From assembly GCA_016712625.1 (NCBI GenBank), contig JADJQQ010000009.1, positions 1 through 55,874 of the forward strand: a stretch of 55,874 bases of DNA, given 5' to 3'. Source of the DNA: Candidatus Competibacteraceae bacterium. GTDB taxonomy: Bacteria > Pseudomonadota > Gammaproteobacteria > Competibacterales > Competibacteraceae. The notes beneath the pieces are model-generated. The model did not search any database and was not told where the DNA came from. It worked only from the letters and a program-made list of their open reading frames with translations. The first letter of the stretch is position 1. Every line of letters begins with the position of its first letter. Of the stretch, positions 1-9,725 are shown in pieces. A program made the position numbers and the translations under genes.

Positions 1-1044
1 TAGAGAATCTCCGATCCCCTACCGGCGTCGAGCATTTTCGGATACTGCGGCGTTTGCGTCCTGCTGCCGCATTCGCGAAAGCTTCATCGGGTTGTTGCCC
101 GACTCCATTCGCCACGCTGGCGCGTCGGAACCGTCCGTTCCAGATCCGTGTATTCGGCCCGCCCTTTAAGAATCGGAGGCTCTCCGCCAGAAGCCCACGC
201 GCCCGCGACTTGCCGATCGAAGCCCGGATCCCTGCGCCGGCGAAAATGCCTCTTGCGTCGCGCGACCGATTGCCTTCGCGCCGCGACGCAAACACCTGCG
301 CAAGCTGCGGGGCGTAATGCACGCCCAGTGCGACCGATGGACCAAATACCGTCGATATTCCGGGGATCATCGCGCTTGCGTCAACTTGACCTGTTCGCGC
401 GTATTGGTCCTGCGCTTGCATCGCAACGTCCGCACCGGTAGCCCATACCTAACGCCGACAGTGCTTTCGTGGTCGGGCCTTACCGATCGCCCCCGGGTCT
501 TGCTAAGGGCGAAGTTCGCGGCGGCCCCCGTCCCCATCGCGCTCCAGTGGAATCCGCCAAACGGGCGTAAAGGTCAGCGTCATTTGCGCGCAACGCTGCG
601 TTCTGTGCGTCAGTATTATCCGCTAAAGCTTTTGCCGCGCCGTACCACGCGTTTGCGCCCCACCGGTGAACAGCGCGCCCAAGATATTTGAGGTAACCGC
701 GCCGATACCTCGCGCCGCGGGCGCGGCCCAATCCTCTGCGCCGATAGGCGCGCGCAACGCGCATTCGAGCGCGGGACGAAACCCTTCACCAAACCGACGC
801 CAACCGCCTGCGCGTCCGTCATCAACCGTTGCGTCGCGGTTTGACGTATCGGCCCGATCTCTCTTGACCCACGCTTTGCGCCGCGCGCACGACGTCAAAC
901 GTCTTCGTCTTCCGTTGCTCCGGCGTCGCCTCGGGCATGACCGAACCGATCAAGTCCGCGATCGACTGGAAGCGCTTTTGGGTCCGCGCCAATGCCCGCC
1001 GCTTCTTGCGACGTGAACTCTACGCCTCCGCGAAGCGTCGCCAT
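1..1044 (-). pseudogene. 5' part of the 1431-aa internal virion protein gene, copy 1 (partial, error-riddled)
   Basis: The stretch corresponds to 40916-41958, the first ~347 codons of the giant virion protein. The start codon is the CAT complement at 1042-1044. The reading frame is broken many times by single-base insertions, deletions and substitutions absent from copy 2 (for example an extra T near 36 and an altered stretch near 64-75). Fragments of the true protein appear in alternating frames between about 480 and 1044. The density of differences is highest at the contig edge, as expected for low consensus quality, so this is an artefactual break and not a decayed gene. Confidence 0.85.
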
Positions 1045-1141
1045 GTTTATCGAGGCCGCAGTGGCGCACTCACGCCCCGGCAGCGTCGGCGTGCGCCCAC
1101 TGCCGTTGATAATATCCGTCACAGATGGCAAAAACCCCGCG

Positions 1142-2623
1142 CTAACCCCCGGTAAACCGGGTACGGGGATCGCACCGGGGTAACTCGCCGCAGGCGCTTA
1201 AGGCTTGAGGCGCGCCGTACAGTTCCGCCGCGGAGATGGGGTTTTCACCGTCGCCGATCAACGTGCTGTTTGCAAGGTCTAGCGCCGTGGCGGCAGATAA
1301 CGAGCCGTTTTCAACCGCCAGTCGCGTCGCACTCAAAACATCTTCGCGCCCAGACTGCGACGTAATGTACTTCGTCATCGCCAGTTGTTCAGATCGCGTC
1401 ACGGGTTTATCGAGCCCTTGCGCTGCGCGCGCGCGCGCCATCCCTGCCGCCTGTACCTGCATGAGGCGTTTAAAGGCCTGCGGCGACCCTTCGGCGATGA
1501 TCGACGCTTGCGTCGGTTTCAGATATGAGGCGATGCTACGTTGATTCGCGCCGCTTTGCTGCTGCGCAGTTTTCCACATGCCCGCGTCTTGCACGTTACG
1601 TTGATTGGCCGCCTGCGCACCTTGCGTGTACGCGTTGATTACCGTTTGCGGGTTCGCGCCGGCGCGGAGGAGGTCCGCGAGCATCATCGGTTGCGCGGCC
1701 TGCATATTGGCCGGGGCATACATCGGAACCGCAGGCACCGGCGGCGCGGATTGCTGCGCACTCAATGCGTAGATATTCGGGTCCGTTTCGAGCCCGGCGG
1801 GCGCTGGAGGGATCGCCCTCAAGGGCGCTTGCTGGTATGGCGTCGCCTGCCACGCGTACCCCGAAGGCGCAGGAGCGGGCGCACCGGTCGGGGCCGCTGC
1901 AACAGGCGCAGTCGCCCCATAGCCGGCGACCGGGATTGGAATCTGCTGCCCCGGTTTGGCGTTCGCCATCGCTTGCGCGATCGCTGCGCGCGTGCCAGGT
2001 ATCAATGCGCCAAGTGTCGGGACGTTTGGGTACTGGAGGGCGTTCGGCGTCGTATTCCCGCCGGCGGCATACTCGCCCGCGGCCTGCGCCGTCGGAATCT
2101 GATCAAGACTACCGAGGTTTCGCTGCGCCGCTCCGGCTTGCTGAAATACCTGATCAATCGTACTCGTCGCCCCGCCGCGGTACTCTTCGGGGTTTTGTAG
2201 GCCGTATTGGCGCGCAATATTGGCGCTGGCTATTGAATTCGCGATCGACTGTAGCGTGCTGCCATCAACTTTACCGAAGCGCGCGCCGTTGGCCTGTCGC
2301 TGCAAGTCTGAACCTGCCTGACCCGTAAGCAGGGATAAAAGGCCGTACGTCTGCGCGTTTTGCGCCTGTTCCTGCCGAACTTTTTCCGCCTGTGCAGCAC
2401 GGGCCGCCTGTCCTGCGATAAAGCCTTGCATCGCGCCAGCGGCCATGGGGGTATAATCCATCCCCATGCGCGGGTTTCGGCGATATTCCTGTCGGGCCTG
2501 TAGATACCCGGACATCAACCCGCCGAGCATTTGAAGCATAAGCGCCGTACGACTCGACGGGCTGGATATCGTCCCTTGTGCCGGGATTGGCGGTGATATT
2601 ACTGCTTGCGACGGTTGCGCCAT
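1142..2623 (-). CDS. Internal virion protein (gp15 position), copy 1, frameshifted C-terminus
   Basis: Copy of 41961-43538. The first ~470 residues are identical to copy 2. Near 1199 the sequence lacks two bases present in copy 2 and carries substitutions, which shifts the frame and gives a different last ~20 residues and an early stop (493 instead of 525 aa). A second difference, an extra C near 1073, lies downstream. Copy 2, whose stop lies two bases before the next start codon, is the credible version. See 41961-43538 for the description. Confidence 0.8.
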   Translation of the reverse strand: MAQPSQAVISPPIPAQGTISSPSSRTALMLQMLGGLMSGYLQARQEYRRNPRMGMDYTPMAAGAMQGFIAGQAARAAQAEKVRQEQAQNAQTYGLLSLLTGQAGSDLQRQANGARFGKVDGSTLQSIANSIASANIARQYGLQNPEEYRGGATSTIDQVFQQAGAAQRNLGSLDQIPTAQAAGEYAAGGNTTPNALQYPNVPTLGALIPGTRAAIAQAMANAKPGQQIPIPVAGYGATAPVAAAPTGAPAPAPSGYAWQATPYQQAPLRAIPPAPAGLETDPNIYALSAQQSAPPVPAVPMYAPANMQAAQPMMLADLLRAGANPQTVINAYTQGAQAANQRNVQDAGMWKTAQQQSGANQRSIASYLKPTQASIIAEGSPQAFKRLMQVQAAGMARARAAQGLDKPVTRSEQLAMTKYITSQSGREDVLSATRLAVENGSLSAATALDLANSTLIGDGENPISAAELYGAPQALSACGELPRCDPRTRFTGG

Positions 2624-2905
2624 TACAGCAAACTCATCGTAGGATCAAGTCGCGTCTTACGGACGGAGAACGGGTTCGGAAAGCTATCCTGCCCTCCGTA
2701 ATTCATTGGCGACCCCATAGCATTCTGTAAATAAATCTGCGTTGCCGCTTGCTGTTGGTCATTGCTCGACTTATCACTTTTCGACGAAAAGGGGTTCGAG
2801 AAATGCTGCCCGTTAGAACTCATATTAAGCAACATACCAAGCAAACCGGGGAGCCCGTATAGCAAGGGGGGACGCAGGCGAAGAGATACCAAAATTTTGC
2901 GACAT
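2623..2905 (-). CDS. Small virion-region protein, copy 1, with a frameshift near its start
   Basis: Copy of the 93-aa gene at 43538-43819. Copy 1 has six Gs at 2867-2872 where copy 2 has five, so the authentic start (CAT complement at 2903-2905, preceded by a strong purine-rich ribosome site) is out of frame with the body of the gene. Read literally, an 89-aa frame starting at 2892 remains. The homopolymer difference is most simply a sequencing error. Confidence 0.7.
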
Positions 2906-2918
2906 TTCTATACCTCCT

Positions 2919-2966
2919 TTAAATGAACATTAGGGCAGAAAACAGCATCCACGGCGACATTGACAT
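2919..2966 (-). CDS. Possible 15-aa hydrophobic peptide, copy 1
   Basis: Copy of 43833-43880; see there. The sequence is identical in both copies. Confidence 0.25.
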   Translation of the reverse strand: MSMSPWMLFSALMFI

Positions 2967-2983
2967 AATTAAACCCTCTTTTA

Positions 2984-3700
2984 TTAATAAGACGCAGCGG
3001 CCATGCTACCTAAAATCGGCGTAAGTATCTGCCCGCCGGGTACAAACGCCGAACCTATCGTCGCCGCGGTTAAGGCCGCCGGGACCGCCCATGAGGATAC
3101 GCCCCCGCTAGACCCAGCGTAATTAAGATCATTTTGATAATTTTGGTACGCCTGTTGCGACAAGGATCCTGACGTCCCTGCTGCCCATTCCGCCGGGTTC
3201 AAAACACCGCTTTGCGCGCTCTGGTACATATTTAACGCCTGCGCAATCGGGTTTAATAGCAAACTAGGGAGCTGATACGAGTTCAACTCGGCCTGCGTAC
3301 GCGCATTTTGCAACGCAATATTTTCGTTTTTAGTGAGAACGTCGGAGTTATACCGGTTAAACCCTAGGCTATTAAGCCCGCCGATATTGGCGAAACGCGA
3401 GTATGTATTATTTCGTGCTAAGTTATAGTTATCTGTGATAGATTGCGCTACGGGCGAATATAACTGATCTGCGTACGTCGCGCGCTGTTCTGGCGTCACG
3501 GCGAGCGCCGATGAAATGCTGGGCATTAAATCCGCAACGCCCTGCGTTGACGCGTCCCACGTCGATTTTTGCGCCGGGTTAAGCGAAATATTTGTCGAAT
3601 ATTTACCGTTTTTATACGTCGTCGTCGATAAAGGGACGCCGCCGAGACTTACGGTACCGCTCGTCGATTTGCTTGAACTATTGCTGCCACCGCTACCCAT
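2984..3700 (-). CDS. Putative internal virion/ejection protein (gp14 position), copy 1
   Basis: Identical to the 238-aa gene at 43898-44614, where it is described. It overlaps the upstream GNAT-fold gene by eight bases. No differences from copy 2 were seen in the protein. Confidence 0.8.
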   Translation of the reverse strand: MGSGGSNSSSKSTSGTVSLGGVPLSTTTYKNGKYSTNISLNPAQKSTWDASTQGVADLMPSISSALAVTPEQRATYADQLYSPVAQSITDNYNLARNNTYSRFANIGGLNSLGFNRYNSDVLTKNENIALQNARTQAELNSYQLPSLLLNPIAQALNMYQSAQSGVLNPAEWAAGTSGSLSQQAYQNYQNDLNYAGSSGGVSSWAVPAALTAATIGSAFVPGGQILTPILGSMAAASY

Positions 3701-4247
3701 TCGCTACGCTCCGGCTTTTGCGCAAACGTTCGCGCCGCTGGTGTTCCCTCAGTTTATCACAGAACCAACGGCGGTCTGCGGCGTGGTACTCCTCCGCCCG
3801 AATATACATCGCCAGCGCGGCCACAGGGCCATGGCCGGGGATATCGAGCTTGTCGGGGATAAGGCCGCCCTTCTTGAACCCAAGGCCGCGCATGAGCCAT
3901 TCTTTCTTCGTATCGCCGACCCAAACGCTGTCCTCAATGAGCTTTACGCCGAGTTCATCGAACATATACCCAAGCCAGTCGCGGCAATCCCGGTAAAATG
4001 ACGCGCCGACGAAGCCGATCGCGCTGACTTCAAGGTGCGCGCGCCCGGTGATATCGAGGAACGCGCCGAGGTAATACTTCGGGCGATCCGGCGTTGGGCC
4101 GACGAAGAACAGCGGGTCGAAAAACGTCCCCGCAATATCGAGAATATCGTCGGCTCGCCGGCGCGCCTCCGCGATATTGGGGTACGTCCGCAGGTTGCAA
4201 CGCGTCAGGAAGTCCCGATGCTCTTCGGTCATCACGTAAAGCGTCAT
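3693..4247 (-). CDS. gp13-like GNAT-fold virion protein, copy 1
   Basis: Identical to the 184-aa gene at 44607-45161, where it is described. Its start overlaps the stop of the upstream tail gene as ATGA. Confidence 0.8.
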   Translation of the reverse strand: MTLYVMTEEHRDFLTRCNLRTYPNIAEARRRADDILDIAGTFFDPLFFVGPTPDRPKYYLGAFLDITGRAHLEVSAIGFVGASFYRDCRDWLGYMFDELGVKLIEDSVWVGDTKKEWLMRGLGFKKGGLIPDKLDIPGHGPVAALAMYIRAEEYHAADRRWFCDKLREHQRRERLRKSRSVANG

Positions 4248-5803
4248 CGCCGCGCTGGCCCCCGGTCGTCAATCTCAAGCTCAATCCGATCGAAAAAGAA
4301 CGACGCCCCGGCATCCGCCTGAAAGAACAACGAAATCGCGACGCCGCGCCCGATACGACTTTGCCGCAGCACGCTGGCGAGCGCGCCCTCCCAATTCGCA
4401 ACGTCCCACTGCCCGATATCCCAAACGTCTTGTCCGCTGGTATCCCCGAAGTCGAGGAGACGCGTCGATACGGTGCCGTCGGGTAGAACGAGCCGGGCTC
4501 CGCAACGAACCTTCGATCCGTTGTATGTGCGCGTGTAGGCGAGAAACTTCCCAAAAAACTTGCGGGTGTTCATCTGGTCCGTCGCCAGATAGAGCGACTC
4601 CCATTCCGACGAAAAATCGACGCCGTCGAACGTTCGTCCTACGTTATTCTGAAATACACGAAACTCTGTCTGCGCGTCGTCTTCAATTCGAGAAAAGAAC
4701 TGAAGCCCGCTCGTTGGCACAAAAATTTGATTCGTAATCGCCAAGTCGCGTTGCATGATACCTTCAGTCACGACGTTATACGTCAACGTCGTCCATCCGC
4801 CGCCTTTTACGGGGATAGAAAGATAGATCATCCGGTCAATCGGGTTAAAACAGGCATTCGCTTGCGACGCGCGCGTCAGGTCCAGCGTATCGAGAATCGG
4901 TTGCGCGGCGTGGAGCGGGTCCGCGTCTGTGATATTCCCCGTAACGGTCGTGTATTTCAGCCGCTTGAATCCGCGCTGCGACAGGAAATAGACTTCGGCG
5001 CCCACGGCAACGATGGTATCCGGGGCGATGCACCCGAGTTCTCGCGAGACGGGCGAGATGACAAACGGCGCGGTCGTCGCGTCCGTGGGGTTGGTTCCGC
5101 TCAACGCGTGGATGCTGTTCTCTTTGAACAACACCGCGATGCCGGTTGTCAGCGTTGACCCTCCGACAAGCGGGTCGCCGTCGCCTATGTTGACGTCGAT
5201 GACGTCCGCATTCGCGCCGCAAACGTTATGTGTACCAGCGTTCGGCGTCCACAGGCGGTAGGGGTAAACCGGGTCGCCAAGATAGAAGACGCGGTTTTGG
5301 TGGACGAACATAAACGTTGGGCGCGCATCGTCCACCGGGGCGACGTCAGGCGTCGTAACGGCGACATTGCTATCATCGACAAACGAGACGCTCGCCACGC
5401 TCGACCCGTCGTATTGCTTGATAACATCGACGCCATTGGCGAAAATCGCGTAGCCGTTGAACGTGACGAAACGCGTCTTCGGCGCATCCGTTAGCCCGGC
5501 GGACATGGCCGTCCAATCTAGCGTCGTGTTGTAGTAGAGGTCGCCGTCGGAGACAGCGAGCATTTGCTCGACAAGCGACCCGCTGGAGCGGCGTACATAC
5601 CAGTGAAGCCCGCGAATGGTCGCCGGTAGATACGGGTCAAAAATTCGTGCGTAACCGGGGCCAGTGCGCACGCCCAGTTCATCGACGACAACGTTGCGCG
5701 CTTTCGAGGCGCCGCGAAGCCCGGCGAACTTCTTCGAATGCGTCGCGACAAGGCGGGGCGCTTGGGTCGCAATCCCCGCAGTGAAGTCCTCGTAAACCGT
5801 CAT
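4244..5803 (-). CDS. Large tail (gp12-position) protein, copy 1
   Basis: Same protein as 45158-46717. I take the start at 5803 (519 aa), which overlaps the stop of the gp11-like gene as ATGA, instead of a possible start 45 bases upstream that would place 15 extra low-complexity residues at the N-terminus. Confidence 0.85.
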   Translation of the reverse strand: MTVYEDFTAGIATQAPRLVATHSKKFAGLRGASKARNVVVDELGVRTGPGYARIFDPYLPATIRGLHWYVRRSSGSLVEQMLAVSDGDLYYNTTLDWTAMSAGLTDAPKTRFVTFNGYAIFANGVDVIKQYDGSSVASVSFVDDSNVAVTTPDVAPVDDARPTFMFVHQNRVFYLGDPVYPYRLWTPNAGTHNVCGANADVIDVNIGDGDPLVGGSTLTTGIAVLFKENSIHALSGTNPTDATTAPFVISPVSRELGCIAPDTIVAVGAEVYFLSQRGFKRLKYTTVTGNITDADPLHAAQPILDTLDLTRASQANACFNPIDRMIYLSIPVKGGGWTTLTYNVVTEGIMQRDLAITNQIFVPTSGLQFFSRIEDDAQTEFRVFQNNVGRTFDGVDFSSEWESLYLATDQMNTRKFFGKFLAYTRTYNGSKVRCGARLVLPDGTVSTRLLDFGDTSGQDVWDIGQWDVANWEGALASVLRQSRIGRGVAISLFFQADAGASFFFDRIELEIDDRGPARR

Positions 5804-6499
5804 GACGTGTACTGCGGCGTTAGCGTCTGCGGCGGCGTTCCCGACCAATAGGGGTCAACCGCGTACGCTTTCGTCGGCGCATTCCGCAGCGCCTCCGCGT
5901 GAACGTCGGTCAGGTCCGATTTAAATTTATCCAGCCAGTACGCGGCGTCGGGGTCGCGCCAGAACGCCTTTCCAACGCGATCGCGTACGTCTGAAGCAAA
6001 AAGTCATGCTCCGCCGGGAGAAACGTCGTATCCGTGGCGACCGACAGTTCGGTGAAGGCAATCGACCCCTCAACGATATAGATGGCCGACAACGCGGGCA
6101 CCGGGTAAAACGAAAGCTTCCCACGGTACCGATACCAGTATTCCGGCGAGCCCTGCGTTAGAAGCGAACCGAATTGCTCCGTCAGGTCAACGATATTCGA
6201 TTGCTTCACGAGTTCGCGCGGCGCGGCGAGTGGGTAGACGTACATCGTCTGAAAAATATTCGTCGTCGCGCTTAGATTGTACGAGGCATTTCCCGGCGTT
6301 ACGGTAATCGCGTCAAGCGTCTGGGGCGAAGGCTCCCATACAAGCGCTTGAATACGATTCGATAGCCGGCATTCAGCGACTCGACAATGCGTCGAATCTC
6401 CGGGCGCGTCTTTCCCGTTACCGCCGACGCCGACGCCGCATTCTCGTCGATGCGAGCGCCGACGCTGTTGACCATTTCCAACAGCGTCAGCGAGCCCAT
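5800..6499 (-). pseudogene. gp11-like tail tubular gene, copy 1, broken by two homopolymer deletions
   Basis: Counterpart of the intact 233-aa gene at 46714-47415. Copy 1 has four Gs near 6321 where copy 2 has five, and three Ts near 5968 where copy 2 has four. These two one-base losses split the protein into an N-terminal piece ending at 6299 and a middle piece at 5910-6245. Because both differences are in homopolymers and copy 2 is intact, this is read as sequencing error and not gene decay. Confidence 0.85.
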
Positions 6500-6502
6500 G
6501 GC

Positions 6503-7066
6503 CTATACCTCAAACGGCTCGGCGGGAGGGCCTTCATCGGGCGGGCCTTCAACGGGCGGCGCGACTTCTTCCGTCGCTACGGCGTCGGGGGTTTCCTCCG
6601 TCTCAACCGCGCGCTTCCCGCGTTTCTTCGCGGGGGCCTCGGGAGGGATAACGCCGGCTTCCGTCAGAACTTGCCGAACGATATCGCGCAACATCTCCGC
6701 ATCCGGCACGAAGGCGACCTGCGGCGGCGCGAACGGGCTCGCCTGATTCTCGGCGAACAGCCCGACGGGGTTCACGACGACAACCGGGTGCCGTTCCGCG
6801 CTGCCGTCCATCGCAAGCGTAGCGTTCGGCGAAGTGGTCGCGGGGCGCGGGAGCGGGCGGAGCGGATTCTTCGCGAAGTGGGCGAGGTATCCCTCGCATT
6901 TCTCGCGTTCCGCGTCATCTTCAAACGTAACGGTAACGTCATCATGCTGCGTCAGCCAGTAGCCATCTTCGACAGGGACCGCCATTTGAGCCCCCTGCGG
7001 GATCGCGAGGCGTACGCCGAATGGCGAGATACGCTCGACGCCTGACTTTGCGGTGGATACGAACAT
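6503..7066 (-). CDS. Conserved virion-region protein between capsid and gp11-like genes, copy 1
   Basis: Identical to the 187-aa gene at 47419-47982, where it is described. Confidence 0.8.
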   Translation of the reverse strand: MFVSTAKSGVERISPFGVRLAIPQGAQMAVPVEDGYWLTQHDDVTVTFEDDAEREKCEGYLAHFAKNPLRPLPRPATTSPNATLAMDGSAERHPVVVVNPVGLFAENQASPFAPPQVAFVPDAEMLRDIVRQVLTEAGVIPPEAPAKKRGKRAVETEETPDAVATEEVAPPVEGPPDEGPPAEPFEV

Positions 7067-7079
7067 TTACGGTTCTCCT

Positions 7080-7114
7080 GAAAAAGAAGGGCGTAACGTG
7101 TCCGCTACGCCCTT
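7080..7114 (-). terminator. Rho-independent terminator after the major capsid gene, copy 1
   Basis: On the minus strand a perfect 9-bp stem (AAGGGCGTA with TACGCCCTT) and a 10-base loop is followed by a T-rich run, 35 bases beyond the capsid stop. It is the same element as at 47995-48030. Confidence 0.8.
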
Positions 7115-7148
7115 GACACGAAAAACGGAGATCACTTAGGAGGGGTAT

Positions 7149-8276
7149 TTACGTGATGGACGTGAACCAACGAGACGTATCGGCGCCGTTCATCGACTCA
7201 AGCGTCACCTCCGACAGCTTCATCACTTTGTCGCTATCGCCGGTTTTGCCGAGCGGCTCCTCAACGCCAATCCGACCGGGGACCGGCAGGAGCTTGACGC
7301 GGGATTTGTCGAAAGCGCACGCGCAACCGTTGGGGATGCACGTCGAACGCATGATGGTCAGCGGGGCTGAGCCAAATTCGTACGTATCCCAATCGGCCTG
7401 AATGCGACGTTCCGTGTTCGTCACGCCGCCACCGGTTACGAGGGCCGACTTCAGCGCCGTGATTTTCGAGTACAGGCTATTCGGAACGCTCAGACACAGG
7501 CTGTTCGGGTCCGCGCCGCCTTCGAGCAACGGAATGATGACCTTCTGTTCGAGGAAGGTCTTGTCCAGCGTGTAGCCGGCGTTATCCTTCGTGGCGTAGT
7601 ACCGGATTCCGCCCATGCGCCGCACGGCTTCGTTGGTCGAACCGACGCGCGTTCCGAGATACACGGCATCCGCGATCATTTTCATGATCTGGATATCCTT
7701 CTCGGCGAGCTGTTTCGCCAGCGTGTTATCGCCGGCCAGCCCTTTGAACGCTTGCATCGAGCCCGACAGCACGAGTTCGCGCCGGAACACTTGCGTCATG
7801 TTGTAGGCCGTGGTCGCCGACTCGAAGAAGTCTTGCGACATATCCGACCCTTCAGCCCATTGATAGAGCGTCTTGATCGTTGCGCCTGCCGTGTGGGCCG
7901 CTGCGGTCGTTCCGTTCTGCGCACGGGTGACGGTCAGGGTGTCCGTACCGGCGCCCGCCGTGACGAGAACTTCCTCGTAATCGATTTGCAGAAGACAATA
8001 AAAACCGGAGCCGGTTACGCTGTTCTTGACGTCGAGTTTCGCCCCGAAGCCGGCCGGAACCGTGAGCGACGTCGCCACGTTCGTGATATCGGCGGCAAGC
8101 GTCGTCGTGTTGGATTTCAGGTATTTATCGCCCCATTCATGCCGTGCGGCTCGCGCCACGACGGAGGGATCCCATGTCATATCGTAAATCGGATCAGGGC
8201 GTTCGCCGCTATACGTGGCGATCGAAATGACGTCCCGCAAGTCCTGCGGGTTTACGGTATTAAGCCATTGGGCCAT
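7149..8276 (-). CDS. Major capsid protein, SU10 type, copy 1
   Basis: Identical to the 375-aa gene at 48065-49192, where it is described. Confidence 0.9.
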   Translation of the reverse strand: MAQWLNTVNPQDLRDVISIATYSGERPDPIYDMTWDPSVVARAARHEWGDKYLKSNTTTLAADITNVATSLTVPAGFGAKLDVKNSVTGSGFYCLLQIDYEEVLVTAGAGTDTLTVTRAQNGTTAAAHTAGATIKTLYQWAEGSDMSQDFFESATTAYNMTQVFRRELVLSGSMQAFKGLAGDNTLAKQLAEKDIQIMKMIADAVYLGTRVGSTNEAVRRMGGIRYYATKDNAGYTLDKTFLEQKVIIPLLEGGADPNSLCLSVPNSLYSKITALKSALVTGGGVTNTERRIQADWDTYEFGSAPLTIMRSTCIPNGCACAFDKSRVKLLPVPGRIGVEEPLGKTGDSDKVMKLSEVTLESMNGADTSRWFTSIT

Positions 8277-8298
8277 GTTCTAACTCTCCTGTTTAGCG

Positions 8299-9441
8299 TC
8301 AACGCCCCGGAAACAGGGTCTTGATTCGCTGCTGATTATACGCATCCAGCGTCGTCGGAGGCTGAGCCGCTTGGAACTGGCCCAGATGGTTCCGGTATGC
8401 CGATGGTGCGGGTTGTACGGGTGGCGCAGGAGACACGGCCACAGGTGGAGGGGTAGCGGGCGCCGCAGCGGGAGCTTGGTATTCCTTCGCTGCGATCGCG
8501 ACGATACTTTCCGTCAGTCTAGCATACTCCGCCGGGTTTGTGTGAGGGTTCATCAAAAGCTCGCGCGGCATCAGGAGCGGGGCGAGGTCATTGAAGCGTT
8601 TCTCAGCGAACGCCTTCGCATTTGCATCCGTCGCCAAGGCAGGGAACGCGGTGATAAATTTACGGCCCATTTCCTGTTGAGTCTGATTGAACTGCGCCTG
8701 CTGGACCATGGGTTGAACGTCCGTAAAGCGCTGGTCAACGCCATGCTGAAGCGCGTACATTTGCGACAGAAGCGTGCCAATAACCGGCGCAATAGTCGCG
8801 TGGATGAACTGTTCAAGAACCGGCGTGTAGTTCTGATTCGACAGGCCGAGTTCTTCAAGCGCATCCTTGCCAAATAGCTCCTGTGCCGTAATCTCGGGCC
8901 GCTGCTGTATAGCCTGATACGCCTCCTGCTGGAGCTGTTGCGCATACGCTTGCGGCTCTACCGCCGGGGGCGCTTGATTTTGCGGCGCTTGAGAGGTTTG
9001 GCCCGAGGCTGTTTGAAGCATCGCGGCAAGCTGCGCCGGGTTCGTTTGCGCCAGCGCGAATAACGCGTCTTTCGCCGCGAGGGTAGGATCTACCGGTGCG
9101 GCGGGGTCAAGGGGCGCAGCGGGGTCAATGGGCGCAGCGGGGTCAATGGGCGCGGCAGGATCAGCCGGAGGCGTAGGAGGGGTCTCCCCACGGATTGCAG
9201 CGCTACGCGCGGCCAGAACTTGGGCGAGAGACGTCCCCTGCTGCGTCGGGTTCGGCGCGAGCGATATCGGCGCCGCGGGTGTTGTGGGCGCGGCTGGAGT
9301 CGCTGGCGTTACAGGCGTGGCCGGAGTCGCTGGCGTTACAGGCGTGGCCGGAGTCGCTGGCGCGGCTGGAGTCGCGGGTGTTGCGGGCGTGGCCGGAGTC
9401 GCTGGCGCGGCTGGCGTGGCTGGTGTTGCGGGTGTCGTCAT
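8299..9441 (-). CDS. Scaffold-like protein with Pro-Ala-Thr repeats, copy 1
   Basis: Identical to the 380-aa gene at 49215-50357, where it is described. The repeat-coding segment is about 9281-9435. Confidence 0.8.
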   Translation of the reverse strand: MTTPATPATPAAPATPATPATPATPAAPATPATPVTPATPATPVTPATPAAPTTPAAPISLAPNPTQQGTSLAQVLAARSAAIRGETPPTPPADPAAPIDPAAPIDPAAPLDPAAPVDPTLAAKDALFALAQTNPAQLAAMLQTASGQTSQAPQNQAPPAVEPQAYAQQLQQEAYQAIQQRPEITAQELFGKDALEELGLSNQNYTPVLEQFIHATIAPVIGTLLSQMYALQHGVDQRFTDVQPMVQQAQFNQTQQEMGRKFITAFPALATDANAKAFAEKRFNDLAPLLMPRELLMNPHTNPAEYARLTESIVAIAAKEYQAPAAAPATPPPVAVSPAPPVQPAPSAYRNHLGQFQAAQPPTTLDAYNQQRIKTLFPGR

Positions 9442-9725
9442 AGCGTTTCCTTTCCGGGCATTTCATCCGGGTAAACAGGGGTGTCTGCGTTCGGCAACAT
9501 CGGGAACGGGGGTTGTTCCATAGCGTGAATCGCCGCTATGACCATATTCGCGCCGACACCGCTAATAGTGCAGTCGATCAGATAGTCAAGCGCGCTTTCG
9601 CTCGCGGGCGTTCGACGAAACAACATCCGCTCGAAATGAGTTTTTAGCGCTACGGTACACGGGTGTTTCAACCACTCCGCGTGCGCGTTATTCGCCGCTT
9701 CCTTTTGGCTTTGGCTTTGCGTCAT
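9438..9725 (-). CDS. 95-aa protein between portal and scaffold genes, copy 1
   Basis: Identical to 50354-50641, where it is described. Confidence 0.75.
   Translation of the reverse strand: MTQSQSQKEAANNAHAEWLKHPCTVALKTHFERMLFRRTPASESALDYLIDCTISGVGANMVIAAIHAMEQPPFPMLPNADTPVYPDEMPGKETL

Noticed and set aside
1236..2328. Long plus-strand frames opposite the internal virion gene (also 42151-43243)
   Set aside because: They are antisense shadows of a GC-rich gene, with Arg/Ser-rich composition and no ribosome sites.
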